In this document: positions 53,834 to 62,449 of the stretch, in pieces
Numbering within the stretch: the first letter of the stretch is position 1
Layout of the letters: every line of letters begins with the position of its first letter
Source: JBFMHP01 sp040752855
GTDB taxonomy: Bacteria > Pseudomonadota > Gammaproteobacteria > RBG-16-57-12
Length of the DNA stretch: 64,000 nucleotides
Assembly (NCBI GenBank): GCA_040752855.1
Contig: JBFMHP010000032.1
Span: 41,113 to 105,112 of the forward strand
Direction: 5' to 3'
Translations under genes and position numbers: made by a program
The notes under the pieces: generated by a model
Database searches by the model: none
The model's input: only the letters and a program-made list of their open reading frames with translations
What the model was told of the DNA's origin: nothing

Positions 53834-54811
53834 ATGGACCGCACGGAACGCTTTCATCACATCGACCGCCTCTTGCGCGCACACCGCGCCGTTTCCATGC
53901 ATCGGTTGGTGAAAACACTCGGCGCATCGCGTGCCACGATCAATCGCGACATCGAATATCTGCGCGACCGGCTCAACGCCCCCATCATCTATGACCGCGC
54001 ACTCCGCGGCTACCGTTACGACCAAGTCCCCGGCGAGCCTCCATTCGCGCTGCCAGGCCTGTGGTTCAACGCAGACGAAATCCACGCGCTTTTGACCTGC
54101 CACCGCCTGCTCGCCGAGATCCAGCCCGGCCTGCTCGATCCCCATGTTCGTCCTTTGCAGGAGCGACTGCGCAAAGTCCTCGAAAAGACCGATCACAGCT
54201 GGGAAGAGGTCACTCGCCGCGTGCGCATCCTTCCGCACAGCACAAGGCGCGTCCAGCCTGACCATTTCACCACGGCGACGAGCGCGCTGCTTTCGCGCAA
54301 GCGACTCCGCCTGCACTACCACGGCCGCGCCCGCGCCGAAGCCACCGACCGCGAAGTCTCGCCCCAGCGCCTTGTCCACTACCGCGACAACTGGTACCTC
54401 GACGCCTGGTGCCATCTGCGCAAAGATCTGCGCAGTTTCACCCTCGACGCCATCCACAGCGCCAGCAAGCTCGATCAAGTAGCCCTTGATCTTCCCGAAT
54501 CAGAACTCGATGCCCACTTCGCCAGCGCCTACGGCATCTTCGCAGGCCCTGCTACACACACCGCAATCCTGCGCTTCACACCCGAACGCGCCCGCTGGGT
54601 CGCCGACGAACACTGGCACCCCGACCAACACGGAGCGTGGCTGCCCGACGGCCGCTACGAACTACGCATACCCTATAGTGACCCTCGGGAATTGATCATG
54701 GACATATTGAAATATGGGCCAGATGTAGAAGTGATTGGTCCGGATGAACTGAGGCGGGAGGTGGCGGTGAGGTTGCAACGGTCGGCAGATCACTATGGAA
54801 AGCGCGAATGA
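53834..54811 (+). CDS. HTH-WYL transcriptional regulator (YafY type)
   Basis: 325 residues. An N-terminal DeoR-like winged helix (MDRTERFHHIDRLLRAHRAVS, SRATINRDIEYLRDRL) is followed by a WYL domain from about residue 140 (LRLHYHGRARAEATDREVSPQRLVHYRDNWYLDAWCHLR) and a WCX C-terminal extension. WYL domains bind nucleic-acid-type ligands and control defence systems, including CRISPR loci, in several bacteria. Start at the ATG at 53834; a GTG seven codons earlier is possible. It lies on the same strand, 450 bases upstream of cas3, so it is a candidate regulator of the type I-C operon; that is inference. Confidence 0.88.
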   Translation: MDRTERFHHIDRLLRAHRAVSMHRLVKTLGASRATINRDIEYLRDRLNAPIIYDRALRGYRYDQVPGEPPFALPGLWFNADEIHALLTCHRLLAEIQPGLLDPHVRPLQERLRKVLEKTDHSWEEVTRRVRILPHSTRRVQPDHFTTATSALLSRKRLRLHYHGRARAEATDREVSPQRLVHYRDNWYLDAWCHLRKDLRSFTLDAIHSASKLDQVALDLPESELDAHFASAYGIFAGPATHTAILRFTPERARWVADEHWHPDQHGAWLPDGRYELRIPYSDPRELIMDILKYGPDVEVIGPDELRREVAVRLQRSADHYGKRE

Positions 54812-55111
54812 GACCGAAAGGCAGAGCGTAGGATGCGGTGAGGAACGATCCGCATCGATCGTGAACACGGCTCCCCGCAACATCGCAAACTTGGCGGCTC
54901 ATCTCATGAGACAGTGGGTGTGGTAAAAGAGTACCAAAGCGACAAATTCGGAAAAGGGCAGGATAAGAATGGCGCCGTCTGGGGCTGGCTAGAACCTCCG
55001 ACACTTCAGGGCAAGTCGAGATGACCCAATGGCCACAAAGTATGACTTCACACCTTCCTCCTTCGCGGCGGAAGGAGGGGATTGGGGGGATAACATTCCA
55101 CCCGACCCTTG
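54812..55111. other. degraded region between WYL regulator and cas3
   Basis: No intact gene. An in-frame stretch at about 54915-55023 reads VVKEYQSDKFGKGQDKNG and ends in TGA, looking like a gene remnant that I cannot assign. A palindrome near 55051-55082 (CTTCCTCCTTC...GAAGGAGG) is a weak member of the interspersed repeat family. The cas operon promoter should lie between here and 55262, but no clear boxes stand out. Confidence 0.4.
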
Positions 55112-55228
55112 GATGACAGCGGCAAACTGATATGGGATCAAAAGAGATGCGCCGAGTACGGCAAGCAAGTGATCGCCGGCCTATCTCGACAGATCACCTT
55201 CACCTACGGCCGGGGCTGGAGCGAGTAG
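55112..55228 (+). pseudogene. fragment of a DUF1016 (YhcG-type) N-terminal domain
   Basis: 38 codons ending in TAG read DDSGKLIWDQKRCAEYGKQ, then VIAGLSRQITFTYGRGWSE. The AEYGKQ..LS..(L/I)...YGRG pattern matches the DUF1016 N-terminal domain found in putative nucleases of the PDDEXK type. Neither the beginning nor the nuclease domain remains. It abuts cas3, suggesting that a defence gene once stood here. The match is by eye. Confidence 0.5.
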
Positions 55229-55261
55229 CAATTGCGGTATTGTCTCCGCACTGCGGAGAGA

Positions 55262-57559
55262 ATGGAGCAAGACGCATATCAAGGCGTCGATCTACAGAAA
55301 CAATTCGATGAAATGGGATTGAATGACTGCATGAATAAACCTGCACTTGCGCATGTAAAACAAACTGCCAGCGGCGAGTGGCGGATTCATTGCCTCGAAG
55401 AGCACCTGCGTGAAGTGGGTAGGCTGGCGGCTGAGATGGCAGCGGGGTTCAAGGGTGATGAATGGGCAAAAGTGGCGGGGCTGTGGCATGACCTGGGGAA
55501 ATACCGGCCTGCATTCCAGGGCTACATCAAGAAAGAATCCGGATACGACCCGGAAGCTCACATTGAGCAGAGTGACGGGAAAGTGGACCACTCGACGGCG
55601 GGGGCTATCCACGCTATGGATTTCAACAAGGTGGCTGGTCAGCTTCTCGCTTATCTGATTGCTGGACACCATGCAGGGCTACCTGATTGGAATGGGGCAG
55701 ATGTAGGTGAGTCAGCGCTGGAACATCGGCTGGAGAAAGGAAAAAAGAAGAACTACTTGAATGAATCCATGCAAGCGGGCATTCCTGAAGATATTCTAAG
55801 TCCTAGATTTAACTCATCTAAGCCGCTGGGCGGCAGCGAAGGCCTGCACTTGTGGCTGCGGATGCTGTTTTCATGTTTAGTCGATGCTGATTTTTTAGAT
55901 ACCGAAAGATTTATGGAACCGGAGAAAGCAGCAGCCCGACAAGCATGTTGGTCGCTACAAGATCTTAAAGATAGGTTTGATGCCTACATGGCGGAGAAAG
56001 CCATAAATAGCAAGGCGACCGCGGTTAACCAGTGTCGCGCGGTAATATTGAAGGATTGCAGAAAAGCTGGCCTGGAGTCGCCTGGTATCTACACTCTCAC
56101 CGTACCCACCGGGGGTGGCAAGACGCTTTCAGGCATGGCCTTTGCTCTGGAACATGCCGCGAAGCACCAAAAGCAAAGAATCATCGTCGCCATTCCCTAT
56201 ACTAGTATCATCGAACAAACGGCAGAGCAGTACCGGGCCATTTTTGGTGAGGCTGTGCTTGAACATCATTCCAATCTCGATCCAGAAAAAGAAAACGCCA
56301 AGTCGAGGTTGGCTGCAGAAAATTGGGATGCCCCTATTGTTGTCACCACCAATGTCCAATTGCTCGAATCGCTGTTCGCGGCCCGCACCAGCCGCTGCCG
56401 AAAGCTCCATAATCTGGTTAATTCTGTCATCATCATCGACGAGGCGCAGTTGTTACCACCGGATTATCTGCAACCCATTCTCGATGTGTTGCGCCTGTTA
56501 ACGGAGAATTACGGCGTAACGTTAGTCTTGTCCACTGCCACCCAGCCGGCTTTGGGATCGGTCAAAGACAATTTCGGGAGAACCGTGCTACGTGGCCTGG
56601 ATGCCCGGCGGGAAATTGTCTCCGACGTGGATGGACTATTCAGCGCCCTTGCGCGCGTAGAGGTTAAAACACCCGCTGACATGAGTCAGCGCAGAACATG
56701 GGAAGAGTTGGCAAATGAGATTTGCCAGCACGATAGCGTGCTGGCAATCGTCAATAGTCGTAAGGACGCCCGAGAACTACACCGCCTGATGCCGAAGGGG
56801 ACGACACATCTGTCTGCACAAATGTGCGGTGAACACCGTTCTGAAGTCATTGCCGATATCAAGCGCAAACTCAAGAATGGAGAGCCTGTCAGGGTAATCA
56901 GCACGCAGCTTGTCGAGGCAGGCGTCGATCTCGACTTCCCCGTGGTCTATCGCGCACTTGCCGGTCTGGATTCCATTGCCCAGGCGGCCGGTCGCTGCAA
57001 CCGGGAGGGAAAGCTGGAAAAAGGAAAGGTCGTTGTCTTCGTCCCACCCAAGCCATCGCCAAAGGGCATGCTGCTCTATGGCGAGCAAGCCACTCGCAGC
57101 GTGTGGCACGGCAACGATGAGTCCCCACTGTCACACAAGCTGTTCGATGCCTATTTCCGCCAGTATTTCGGGCAGGAAACACCCGACAAGCACGGCGTCA
57201 TGCCACTGCTGACTACGGATGCCCGGCAAGGGATGGTGCAGTTCCGCAGTGCTGCCAAGCGGTTTCGCCTTATCGACGACGCCGGCCAGTCGGTTCTTGT
57301 GCCCTATGGAAATGACGGATTCAAGTGGTTGGATATGCTGAGAAAGCTGGGGCCAGAACGTTACCTGATGCGTAAGCTTCAGCGATATAGCGTCAACGTA
57401 TATGAAAACGAGTTTAACAAGCTAAGAAAAATAGGTGCCATTGAAGAACTGCACCCTGGTATCTGGGGCCTGGTCATTACCAATGGCTATGACGAGCAAC
57501 TCGGGTTGCTGCAAGCAGATGACTTGTACTGCAACGACCCGACACAGTCAGTGATGTGA
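55262..57559 (+). CDS. cas3: CRISPR-associated nuclease/helicase Cas3 (type I-C)
   Basis: 765 residues from the ATG at 55262; the ATG at 55331 (MNKPALAHVKQ) fits family starts better and may be the real one. The N-terminal HD nuclease has LWHDLGKYRPAFQGY, VDHSTAGAIHA and AGHHAGLPDW, with all metal ligands apparently present. The superfamily 2 helicase has Walker A VPTGGGKTLSGMAFAL, IIDEAQLLPP, LSTATQPAL and AGRCNREG. It is recruited by Cascade to degrade target DNA. First gene of the operon; its TGA is followed by cas5c 14 bases later. Confidence 0.96.
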   Translation: MEQDAYQGVDLQKQFDEMGLNDCMNKPALAHVKQTASGEWRIHCLEEHLREVGRLAAEMAAGFKGDEWAKVAGLWHDLGKYRPAFQGYIKKESGYDPEAHIEQSDGKVDHSTAGAIHAMDFNKVAGQLLAYLIAGHHAGLPDWNGADVGESALEHRLEKGKKKNYLNESMQAGIPEDILSPRFNSSKPLGGSEGLHLWLRMLFSCLVDADFLDTERFMEPEKAAARQACWSLQDLKDRFDAYMAEKAINSKATAVNQCRAVILKDCRKAGLESPGIYTLTVPTGGGKTLSGMAFALEHAAKHQKQRIIVAIPYTSIIEQTAEQYRAIFGEAVLEHHSNLDPEKENAKSRLAAENWDAPIVVTTNVQLLESLFAARTSRCRKLHNLVNSVIIIDEAQLLPPDYLQPILDVLRLLTENYGVTLVLSTATQPALGSVKDNFGRTVLRGLDARREIVSDVDGLFSALARVEVKTPADMSQRRTWEELANEICQHDSVLAIVNSRKDARELHRLMPKGTTHLSAQMCGEHRSEVIADIKRKLKNGEPVRVISTQLVEAGVDLDFPVVYRALAGLDSIAQAAGRCNREGKLEKGKVVVFVPPKPSPKGMLLYGEQATRSVWHGNDESPLSHKLFDAYFRQYFGQETPDKHGVMPLLTTDARQGMVQFRSAAKRFRLIDDAGQSVLVPYGNDGFKWLDMLRKLGPERYLMRKLQRYSVNVYENEFNKLRKIGAIEELHPGIWGLVITNGYDEQLGLLQADDLYCNDPTQSVM

Positions 57560-57573
57560 AAAAGGGAGATGCG

Positions 57574-58248
57574 ATGCCAGTAAATTTCTGTTTGGAGGTC
57601 AGCGGTGATTACGCCTGTTTCACCCGGCCTGAAATGAAGGTCGAGCGTGTCAGCTACGATGTGATTACGCCATCGGCGGCACGGGCCATATTCGAGGCGA
57701 TATTCTGGAAGCCAGCGATACGTTGGCAGGTCACGCAGATTGATGTGCTCAATCCTATCAAATGGATATCGGTCAGGCGCAATGAAGTCGGCAAGGTGTT
57801 TACCGCACCGACAGCGAAACAGATGAATGGCATATCCGGTGAGCCGATGGGTATGTATGTCGAAGATGAGCGCCAGCAACGGGCTGGGCTGTTTCTGCGC
57901 GATGTGAAATACCGCATCCACGCCGATCTTCATTTCGATCCCGCGAAAGATCCTGAGGCCGAGTATGGCAAGTATGCCGCCATGTTCGAGCGACGGGCCA
58001 CCAAAGGACAGTGTTTCAATCAGCCCTACCTCGGGACGCGGGAGTTCTCCTGCGCCTTCCGTCTGATCGACAAAAATGAGTTGTCTTCGGAGGGCGCGCC
58101 AATTGCGCTGGACAGGCCACTGGGGTGGATGTTCTACGACCTGGATTACCGCGACAGAAGCAACCTCATGCCACGCTTCTTCAATGCCGAGCTTCACCAG
58201 GGTGTGATCCACGTGCCGCAATGGGATAGCGAGGAGGTGAGGGGATGA
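57574..58248 (+). CDS. cas5c: type I-C Cascade subunit Cas5c (crRNA-processing endoribonuclease)
   Basis: 224 residues. In subtype I-C, which lacks Cas6, Cas5 cuts the pre-crRNA repeat and stays on the 5' handle. Typical segments are CLEVSGDYACFTRPEMKVER, SYDVITPSAARAIFEAIFW and the C-terminal GWMFYDLDY. The ATG at 57574 follows AAAGGGAGA; a GTG overlapping the cas3 stop would add six residues. Its stop overlaps the cas8c ATG (ATGA). Confidence 0.95.
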   Translation: MPVNFCLEVSGDYACFTRPEMKVERVSYDVITPSAARAIFEAIFWKPAIRWQVTQIDVLNPIKWISVRRNEVGKVFTAPTAKQMNGISGEPMGMYVEDERQQRAGLFLRDVKYRIHADLHFDPAKDPEAEYGKYAAMFERRATKGQCFNQPYLGTREFSCAFRLIDKNELSSEGAPIALDRPLGWMFYDLDYRDRSNLMPRFFNAELHQGVIHVPQWDSEEVRG

Positions 58249-60026
58249 TATTGCAGGCATTGAATGATTATTACGAGCGAAAAAAAGATGATCTACCTCC
58301 TGAAGGATGGGTTAATAAGGGTGTTGATTTTATTGTTGTAGTAAACGCAAATGGTGACTACGTTGAACTGCATTGCCTGCAAGAACAGACTGGAAAAAGG
58401 ACTGTTCCCAAGGCAATGTTCCTGCCAAACATAGGCAAGCAGGCACTAAAGCATAGCAATAGTGGAAAAGATGCAAATTTGCTCTGGGATAACTCGGCAT
58501 TTTTATTTGGCTTGGGAAATAAAGGAAAATTAAAAGCAGAGAGTTTTATTGAGACCATTAATGGGTACTTTTCACAGGACTTTGATGAAGGTGTTTCTGC
58601 AGTTAAATCGTATTTAACTAAAGGTCTCAAAGACCATTCATTGTTTGAAAGTGTATTAGAGCATCCGGATTTTGGTGAACAAATAAAAAGTGGGAATCCG
58701 GTCATTGTATTTAAGTTGGCTGGAGATGAAGGTCCAGTTTTTTATAGGCCAAAAGTATTTTCAGCTATAAGCGATACCAGCAATGATGGCAGCGAGGTGA
58801 CTAAAGGAATTTGCCTTGTTAGTGGCGAACTAGACCAAAATATAGAACCTACGCATACCGTTATTAAAGGGGTGAAAGATGCACAGACATCAGGTGCGTC
58901 TATTGTTTCCTTTAATAAGGATTCCTTTAATTCATATGGAAAGAAAAAAGCGGCTAACTCACCAGTAAGTAAGATCGCTGCACAACGCTATGTAAAGGCT
59001 CTAAATTATCTTCTTTCTAGTGGAAGGCAGAAGATCCAAATAGGTGACGCCACCACGGTATTTTGGTCAGACAGAATAAACCATGTAGAAGATGATTTTA
59101 GTGTTTGGTTCGACGAACCAGACAAAGACAATCCAGACAAGCTGACGGACAAGGTGAAGGCGCTGCTTAAATCCGTCGATACTGGTGCGCTTCCGCCAGA
59201 AGATGACGAGACGAAATTCTTCATTCTTGGATTATCCCCCAACTCAGCGCGCATCTCGGTTCGTTTCTGGCATACAGGCACCGTGGCCGAGTTTTCGCGC
59301 AAAATTGCCCGGCATTTCCACGATCTGGAAATAGTCCACCGCGAATTCGCAAAAGGATCTATGTCAATCAAAGCCTTTCTTAAGGCTATTGCTCCACTAA
59401 ACGACCTGGACCGAATTCCTCCAAATGTGGCAGGCGATTGGATGAGATCAATTCTGATGGGGTCTCCATACCCAGAGACCCTATATCACTTGGCCCTGCG
59501 TAAGAGCAAAAGTCATAGAAGCGAGAAGACAACCAGGCTAACTCACGAGCTAGACGTTGAATACCCGTGCGCCGCCATCATAAAGGCGTGCCTGAACCGT
59601 AAAAACCGTTATCAGAGTCAACACGAAAAGGAGATGGACGTGTCATTAGACAAAGACAATACCAACCCAGGCTATCGCATAGGCAGACTCTTTGCCGCGT
59701 TGGAAAAGATTCAGGAAGAGGCCAGTCCTGGCATCAACGCCACCATACGGGATCGCTATTACTCATCCGCTTCCGGCACCCCGGCGAGTGTGTTCCCCAT
59801 CTTGCTGCGCATGAAGAACCACCATCTCGGCAAGCTGGAGAAGGGGCGGGAGATCTATTTCGAGAAACTGCTCGGCGACGTCATGAGCGAGATCGCCGCC
59901 AACGGTTTTCCGCCGCAGTTGAGTCTGGCCGATCAGGGGCGATTCGCTATCGGCTACTACCACCAGCGGCAGGCCTTCTTTACCAAATCCGATAAACCCG
60001 AAACCAATACCCACAAGGGAGAGTGA
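58245..60026 (+). CDS. cas8c: type I-C Cascade large subunit Cas8c
   Basis: 593 residues, the Csd1 family. It recognises the PAM and holds target DNA; in I-C an internal start can also yield the small subunit Cas11c, which I cannot verify here. Family segments are the N-terminal MILQALNDYYERK, FFILGLSPNSARISVRFW near residue 325 and the C-terminal RFAIGYYHQRQAFF. The first 900 bases are much more A+T-rich than the 3' third, suggesting a mosaic history. Coupled to cas5c by a 4-base overlap. Confidence 0.95.
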   Translation: MILQALNDYYERKKDDLPPEGWVNKGVDFIVVVNANGDYVELHCLQEQTGKRTVPKAMFLPNIGKQALKHSNSGKDANLLWDNSAFLFGLGNKGKLKAESFIETINGYFSQDFDEGVSAVKSYLTKGLKDHSLFESVLEHPDFGEQIKSGNPVIVFKLAGDEGPVFYRPKVFSAISDTSNDGSEVTKGICLVSGELDQNIEPTHTVIKGVKDAQTSGASIVSFNKDSFNSYGKKKAANSPVSKIAAQRYVKALNYLLSSGRQKIQIGDATTVFWSDRINHVEDDFSVWFDEPDKDNPDKLTDKVKALLKSVDTGALPPEDDETKFFILGLSPNSARISVRFWHTGTVAEFSRKIARHFHDLEIVHREFAKGSMSIKAFLKAIAPLNDLDRIPPNVAGDWMRSILMGSPYPETLYHLALRKSKSHRSEKTTRLTHELDVEYPCAAIIKACLNRKNRYQSQHEKEMDVSLDKDNTNPGYRIGRLFAALEKIQEEASPGINATIRDRYYSSASGTPASVFPILLRMKNHHLGKLEKGREIYFEKLLGDVMSEIAANGFPPQLSLADQGRFAIGYYHQRQAFFTKSDKPETNTHKGE

Positions 60027-60028
60027 AC

Positions 60029-60943
60029 ATGGCTATTTCAAACCGTTATGACTTTGTGCTGTTGTTTGATGTGAAGGATGGCAACCCAAATGGCGATCCC
60101 GATGCGGGCAATCTGCCACGTATCGATGCCGAGACCGGGCGAGGACTGGTTACGGACGTGTGTCTGAAGCGCAAAGTTCGAAACTACGTACAGCTAGCGA
60201 ACGATGGAAAAGATGGAATTGACATTTTCGTCAAGTCAAGAGAGTTGTCTGGAGTTGAGACGGTTTTGAACAAGGTGATCCGAGAAGCCCATGAAACGCT
60301 GGGTACAGACCTTAGTTCCAAAGAAGATTCAGATGGAAAAAAGCGCAAAGAGTCTGGCAAAGCGCAAGGAAGTGAAGTTGTGAAGGCGCGTGATTATATG
60401 TGCGCAAACTACTTTGATATACGTACATTCGGCGCTGTTATGAGCACTGGTCCAAATGCAGGACAGGTGCGTGGTCCAGTCCAACTAACGTTTGCGCGAT
60501 CGATTGATTCAATTGTGTCGCTTGAGCATTCACTGACAGTATGTGCAGCAAGAATGGAGGAGAAGCCTTACGAGGAACAAGTGGGTATTCAAGGACGTAA
60601 GTTTACCGTTCCTTATGGCCTGTACATGGCGCATGGGTTCGTATCCGCTCACCTGGCCGAGCAGACCGGATTCAGCGATGACGACATGAAACTCCTGCTT
60701 GAATCCCTCACCAATATGTTTGAGCACGACCGGTCCGCGGCGCGGGGAGAAATGACCACCCGTGGTCTTTACGTCTTCAAACACGACAGCAAACTTGGCA
60801 ATGCACAGGCCCACTGCTTGTTTGAGCGTATTCAGATAAGTCGAAAATCGGAGGGCGTAGCGCGGAGTTTTTCTGACTACGAGGTCAGCGTGGATGGTAG
60901 CAATATGCCCTCAGGCGTGACACTGCAAAGGATCGTCGGTTAA
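60029..60943 (+). CDS. cas7c: type I-C Cascade backbone Cas7c
   Basis: 304 residues, the Csd2 family, RAMP-fold protein that polymerises along the crRNA. The start RYDFVLLFDVKDGNPNGDPDAGNLPR is diagnostic. The middle has FDIRTFGAVMSTG and GQVRGPVQLTFARSID, and the C-terminus FERIQISRK. The ATG at 60029 is two codons after an in-frame GTG and has AAGGGAGA before it. Bases 60170-60600 are A+T-richer than both ends. Confidence 0.95.
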   Translation: MAISNRYDFVLLFDVKDGNPNGDPDAGNLPRIDAETGRGLVTDVCLKRKVRNYVQLANDGKDGIDIFVKSRELSGVETVLNKVIREAHETLGTDLSSKEDSDGKKRKESGKAQGSEVVKARDYMCANYFDIRTFGAVMSTGPNAGQVRGPVQLTFARSIDSIVSLEHSLTVCAARMEEKPYEEQVGIQGRKFTVPYGLYMAHGFVSAHLAEQTGFSDDDMKLLLESLTNMFEHDRSAARGEMTTRGLYVFKHDSKLGNAQAHCLFERIQISRKSEGVARSFSDYEVSVDGSNMPSGVTLQRIVG

Positions 60944-60946
60944 AGG

Positions 60947-61591
60947 ATGGACGACAACCTCCTAGCCATCTCCGCCCTTCAACACTACGCCTACTGCCCG
61001 CGCCAGTTTGCTTTGATACATATCGAGCAGGTGTGGGATGAAAACTGGTTCACCGCCGAAGGCCGCGTGTTGCACGAGCGGGTGGACAGCGGCGTAGCAG
61101 AGCAACGGCGCGGTACGCGATATGAACGTGGCGTGTTGCTGCTTTCGCAGCGTTATCGGATCACTGGCAAGATGGACCTGCTGGAGATCGAGCAAGGTGA
61201 CCCGCTGAGATATTTTCCGGTGGAATACAAACGTGGCAAGCCGAAGGTGGAAGATTGGGACCGCATCCAGTTGTGCGCTCAGGCATTGTGTATCGAGGAG
61301 ATGCGTAATGTGCAGGTCGACGAAGGCGCGATCTGGTATTGGGAGGTGCGCAAGCGCGAGCCGGTGGTGATCGACGATGCCTTGCGGGAAACGACCATTG
61401 GAGTGATCGAGGGGGCGCATGCCTTGCTCGCTTCCGGCAAGACTCCTCCGCCCACTGAAGACAAGAAACGCTGCGGGGCCTGCTCGCTTGTGGATTTGTG
61501 CGAGCCGGATGCCTTCCGGCGCGACCACTCGGCGAGGTATGTCCACGAGCTTTTCACTGACCCGCCACATGTGATGGAGAACGATATATGA
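60947..61591 (+). CDS. cas4: CRISPR adaptation exonuclease Cas4
   Basis: 214 residues. RecB-type nuclease with an iron-sulfur cluster: an upstream Cys in HYAYCPRQFALIH (about residue 17) and three in CGACSLVDLC near 180. Catalytic segments include GKMDLLEIE and YFPVEYKRGKPK with QAL motif QLCAQALCIEE. In I-C systems Cas4 works with Cas1-Cas2 to trim prespacers and select the PAM. Its stop overlaps the start of the Bro-N/DinD-like gene (ATGA), so the two are translationally coupled. Confidence 0.95.
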   Translation: MDDNLLAISALQHYAYCPRQFALIHIEQVWDENWFTAEGRVLHERVDSGVAEQRRGTRYERGVLLLSQRYRITGKMDLLEIEQGDPLRYFPVEYKRGKPKVEDWDRIQLCAQALCIEEMRNVQVDEGAIWYWEVRKREPVVIDDALRETTIGVIEGAHALLASGKTPPPTEDKKRCGACSLVDLCEPDAFRRDHSARYVHELFTDPPHVMENDI

Positions 61592-62439
61592 AAACGGATA
61601 TGACTTTGTTCGAAGACTACGAAATCCGCCGGGTTTACGACGAAGAGTCGGAAACCTGGTGGTTTTCGGTAGTCGATATTGTTCAGGTGCTGACTCAGCA
61701 ACCGGACTATCAAACGGCGCGTAAGTACTGGAATAAGCTCAAAGAGCGGCTCAGCAAGGAGGGCAGTGAAGTGGTGACAAATTGTCACCAGTTGAAAATG
61801 GTCGCTGCCGATGGGAAGCAAAGGCCTACCGATGTCGCCACAGCCGAAACCCTGCTCCGGCTGGTCCAGTCCGTCCCCAGCCCCAAGGCCGAACCCATCA
61901 AGCTGTGGCTCGCCAAGGTGGGCTACGAGCGTATGCAGGAGATGGCCGATCCTTCGCGTTCCCTCGACCGTGCGCGTGAGACCTGGAAGAAGCATGGCCG
62001 CAGCGAGAAATGGATTCAGCAGCGCATGACCGGACAGGAGACCCGCAACAAGCTTACCGACTACTGGGCCAGTCATGACATCAAACAGGGCGAGGAATTC
62101 GCCATCCTCACCAACATCATTCATCAGGAATGGTCAGGAGTGAGCGTCAAGCAACACAAGACAATGAAGGGGTTGAAGGATCATAACCTGCGTGACCACA
62201 TGACCGAGGCTGAGCTCATCTTCACCGCGCTGGCCGAACTTTCGACGCGCCAGATTGCCGAAAGCGTCAACGCCACGGGTATGCAGGAAAACGAGGTCGC
62301 TGCAAAGAAGGGTGGCGGCATCGCAAAACGTGCGCGCAAGGAGCTGGAAACCAAGACGGGCCGAAAGGTGGTGAGCGGTAGCAATTATTTACCGCCCGCT
62401 AAGTCAAAGCGGCAGTCACTGAAGAAGCGCGGCGGCTGA
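61588..62439 (+). CDS. Bro-N / DinD-like protein embedded in the cas adaptation module
   Basis: 283 residues, basic C-terminus. Residues about 5-120 look like a Bro-N DNA-binding domain (WWFSVVDIVQVLT, RLVQSVPSPKAEPIKLWLAKVGYER). Residues 130-270 match the DinD-type region by eye (TRNKLTDYWASHDIKQGEEF, HQEWSGVSVKQHKTMKGL, AELIFTALAELSTRQIAES, ELETKTGRKVVSG). E. coli DinD is an SOS gene product reported to disrupt RecA filaments; Bro-N proteins are often phage antirepressors. The gene lies between cas4 (4-base overlap) and cas1 (10-base gap), on the same strand, with composition like the flanking cas genes. It is not a standard I-C component. Function in CRISPR is unproven. Confidence 0.8.
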   Translation: MKTDMTLFEDYEIRRVYDEESETWWFSVVDIVQVLTQQPDYQTARKYWNKLKERLSKEGSEVVTNCHQLKMVAADGKQRPTDVATAETLLRLVQSVPSPKAEPIKLWLAKVGYERMQEMADPSRSLDRARETWKKHGRSEKWIQQRMTGQETRNKLTDYWASHDIKQGEEFAILTNIIHQEWSGVSVKQHKTMKGLKDHNLRDHMTEAELIFTALAELSTRQIAESVNATGMQENEVAAKKGGGIAKRARKELETKTGRKVVSGSNYLPPAKSKRQSLKKRGG

Positions 62440-62449
62440 GCGTCAGCGT

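Noticed and set aside
53702..54478. 258-codon minus-strand ORF opposite the WYL regulator
   Set aside because: Antisense to a clear HTH-WYL protein; no motifs.
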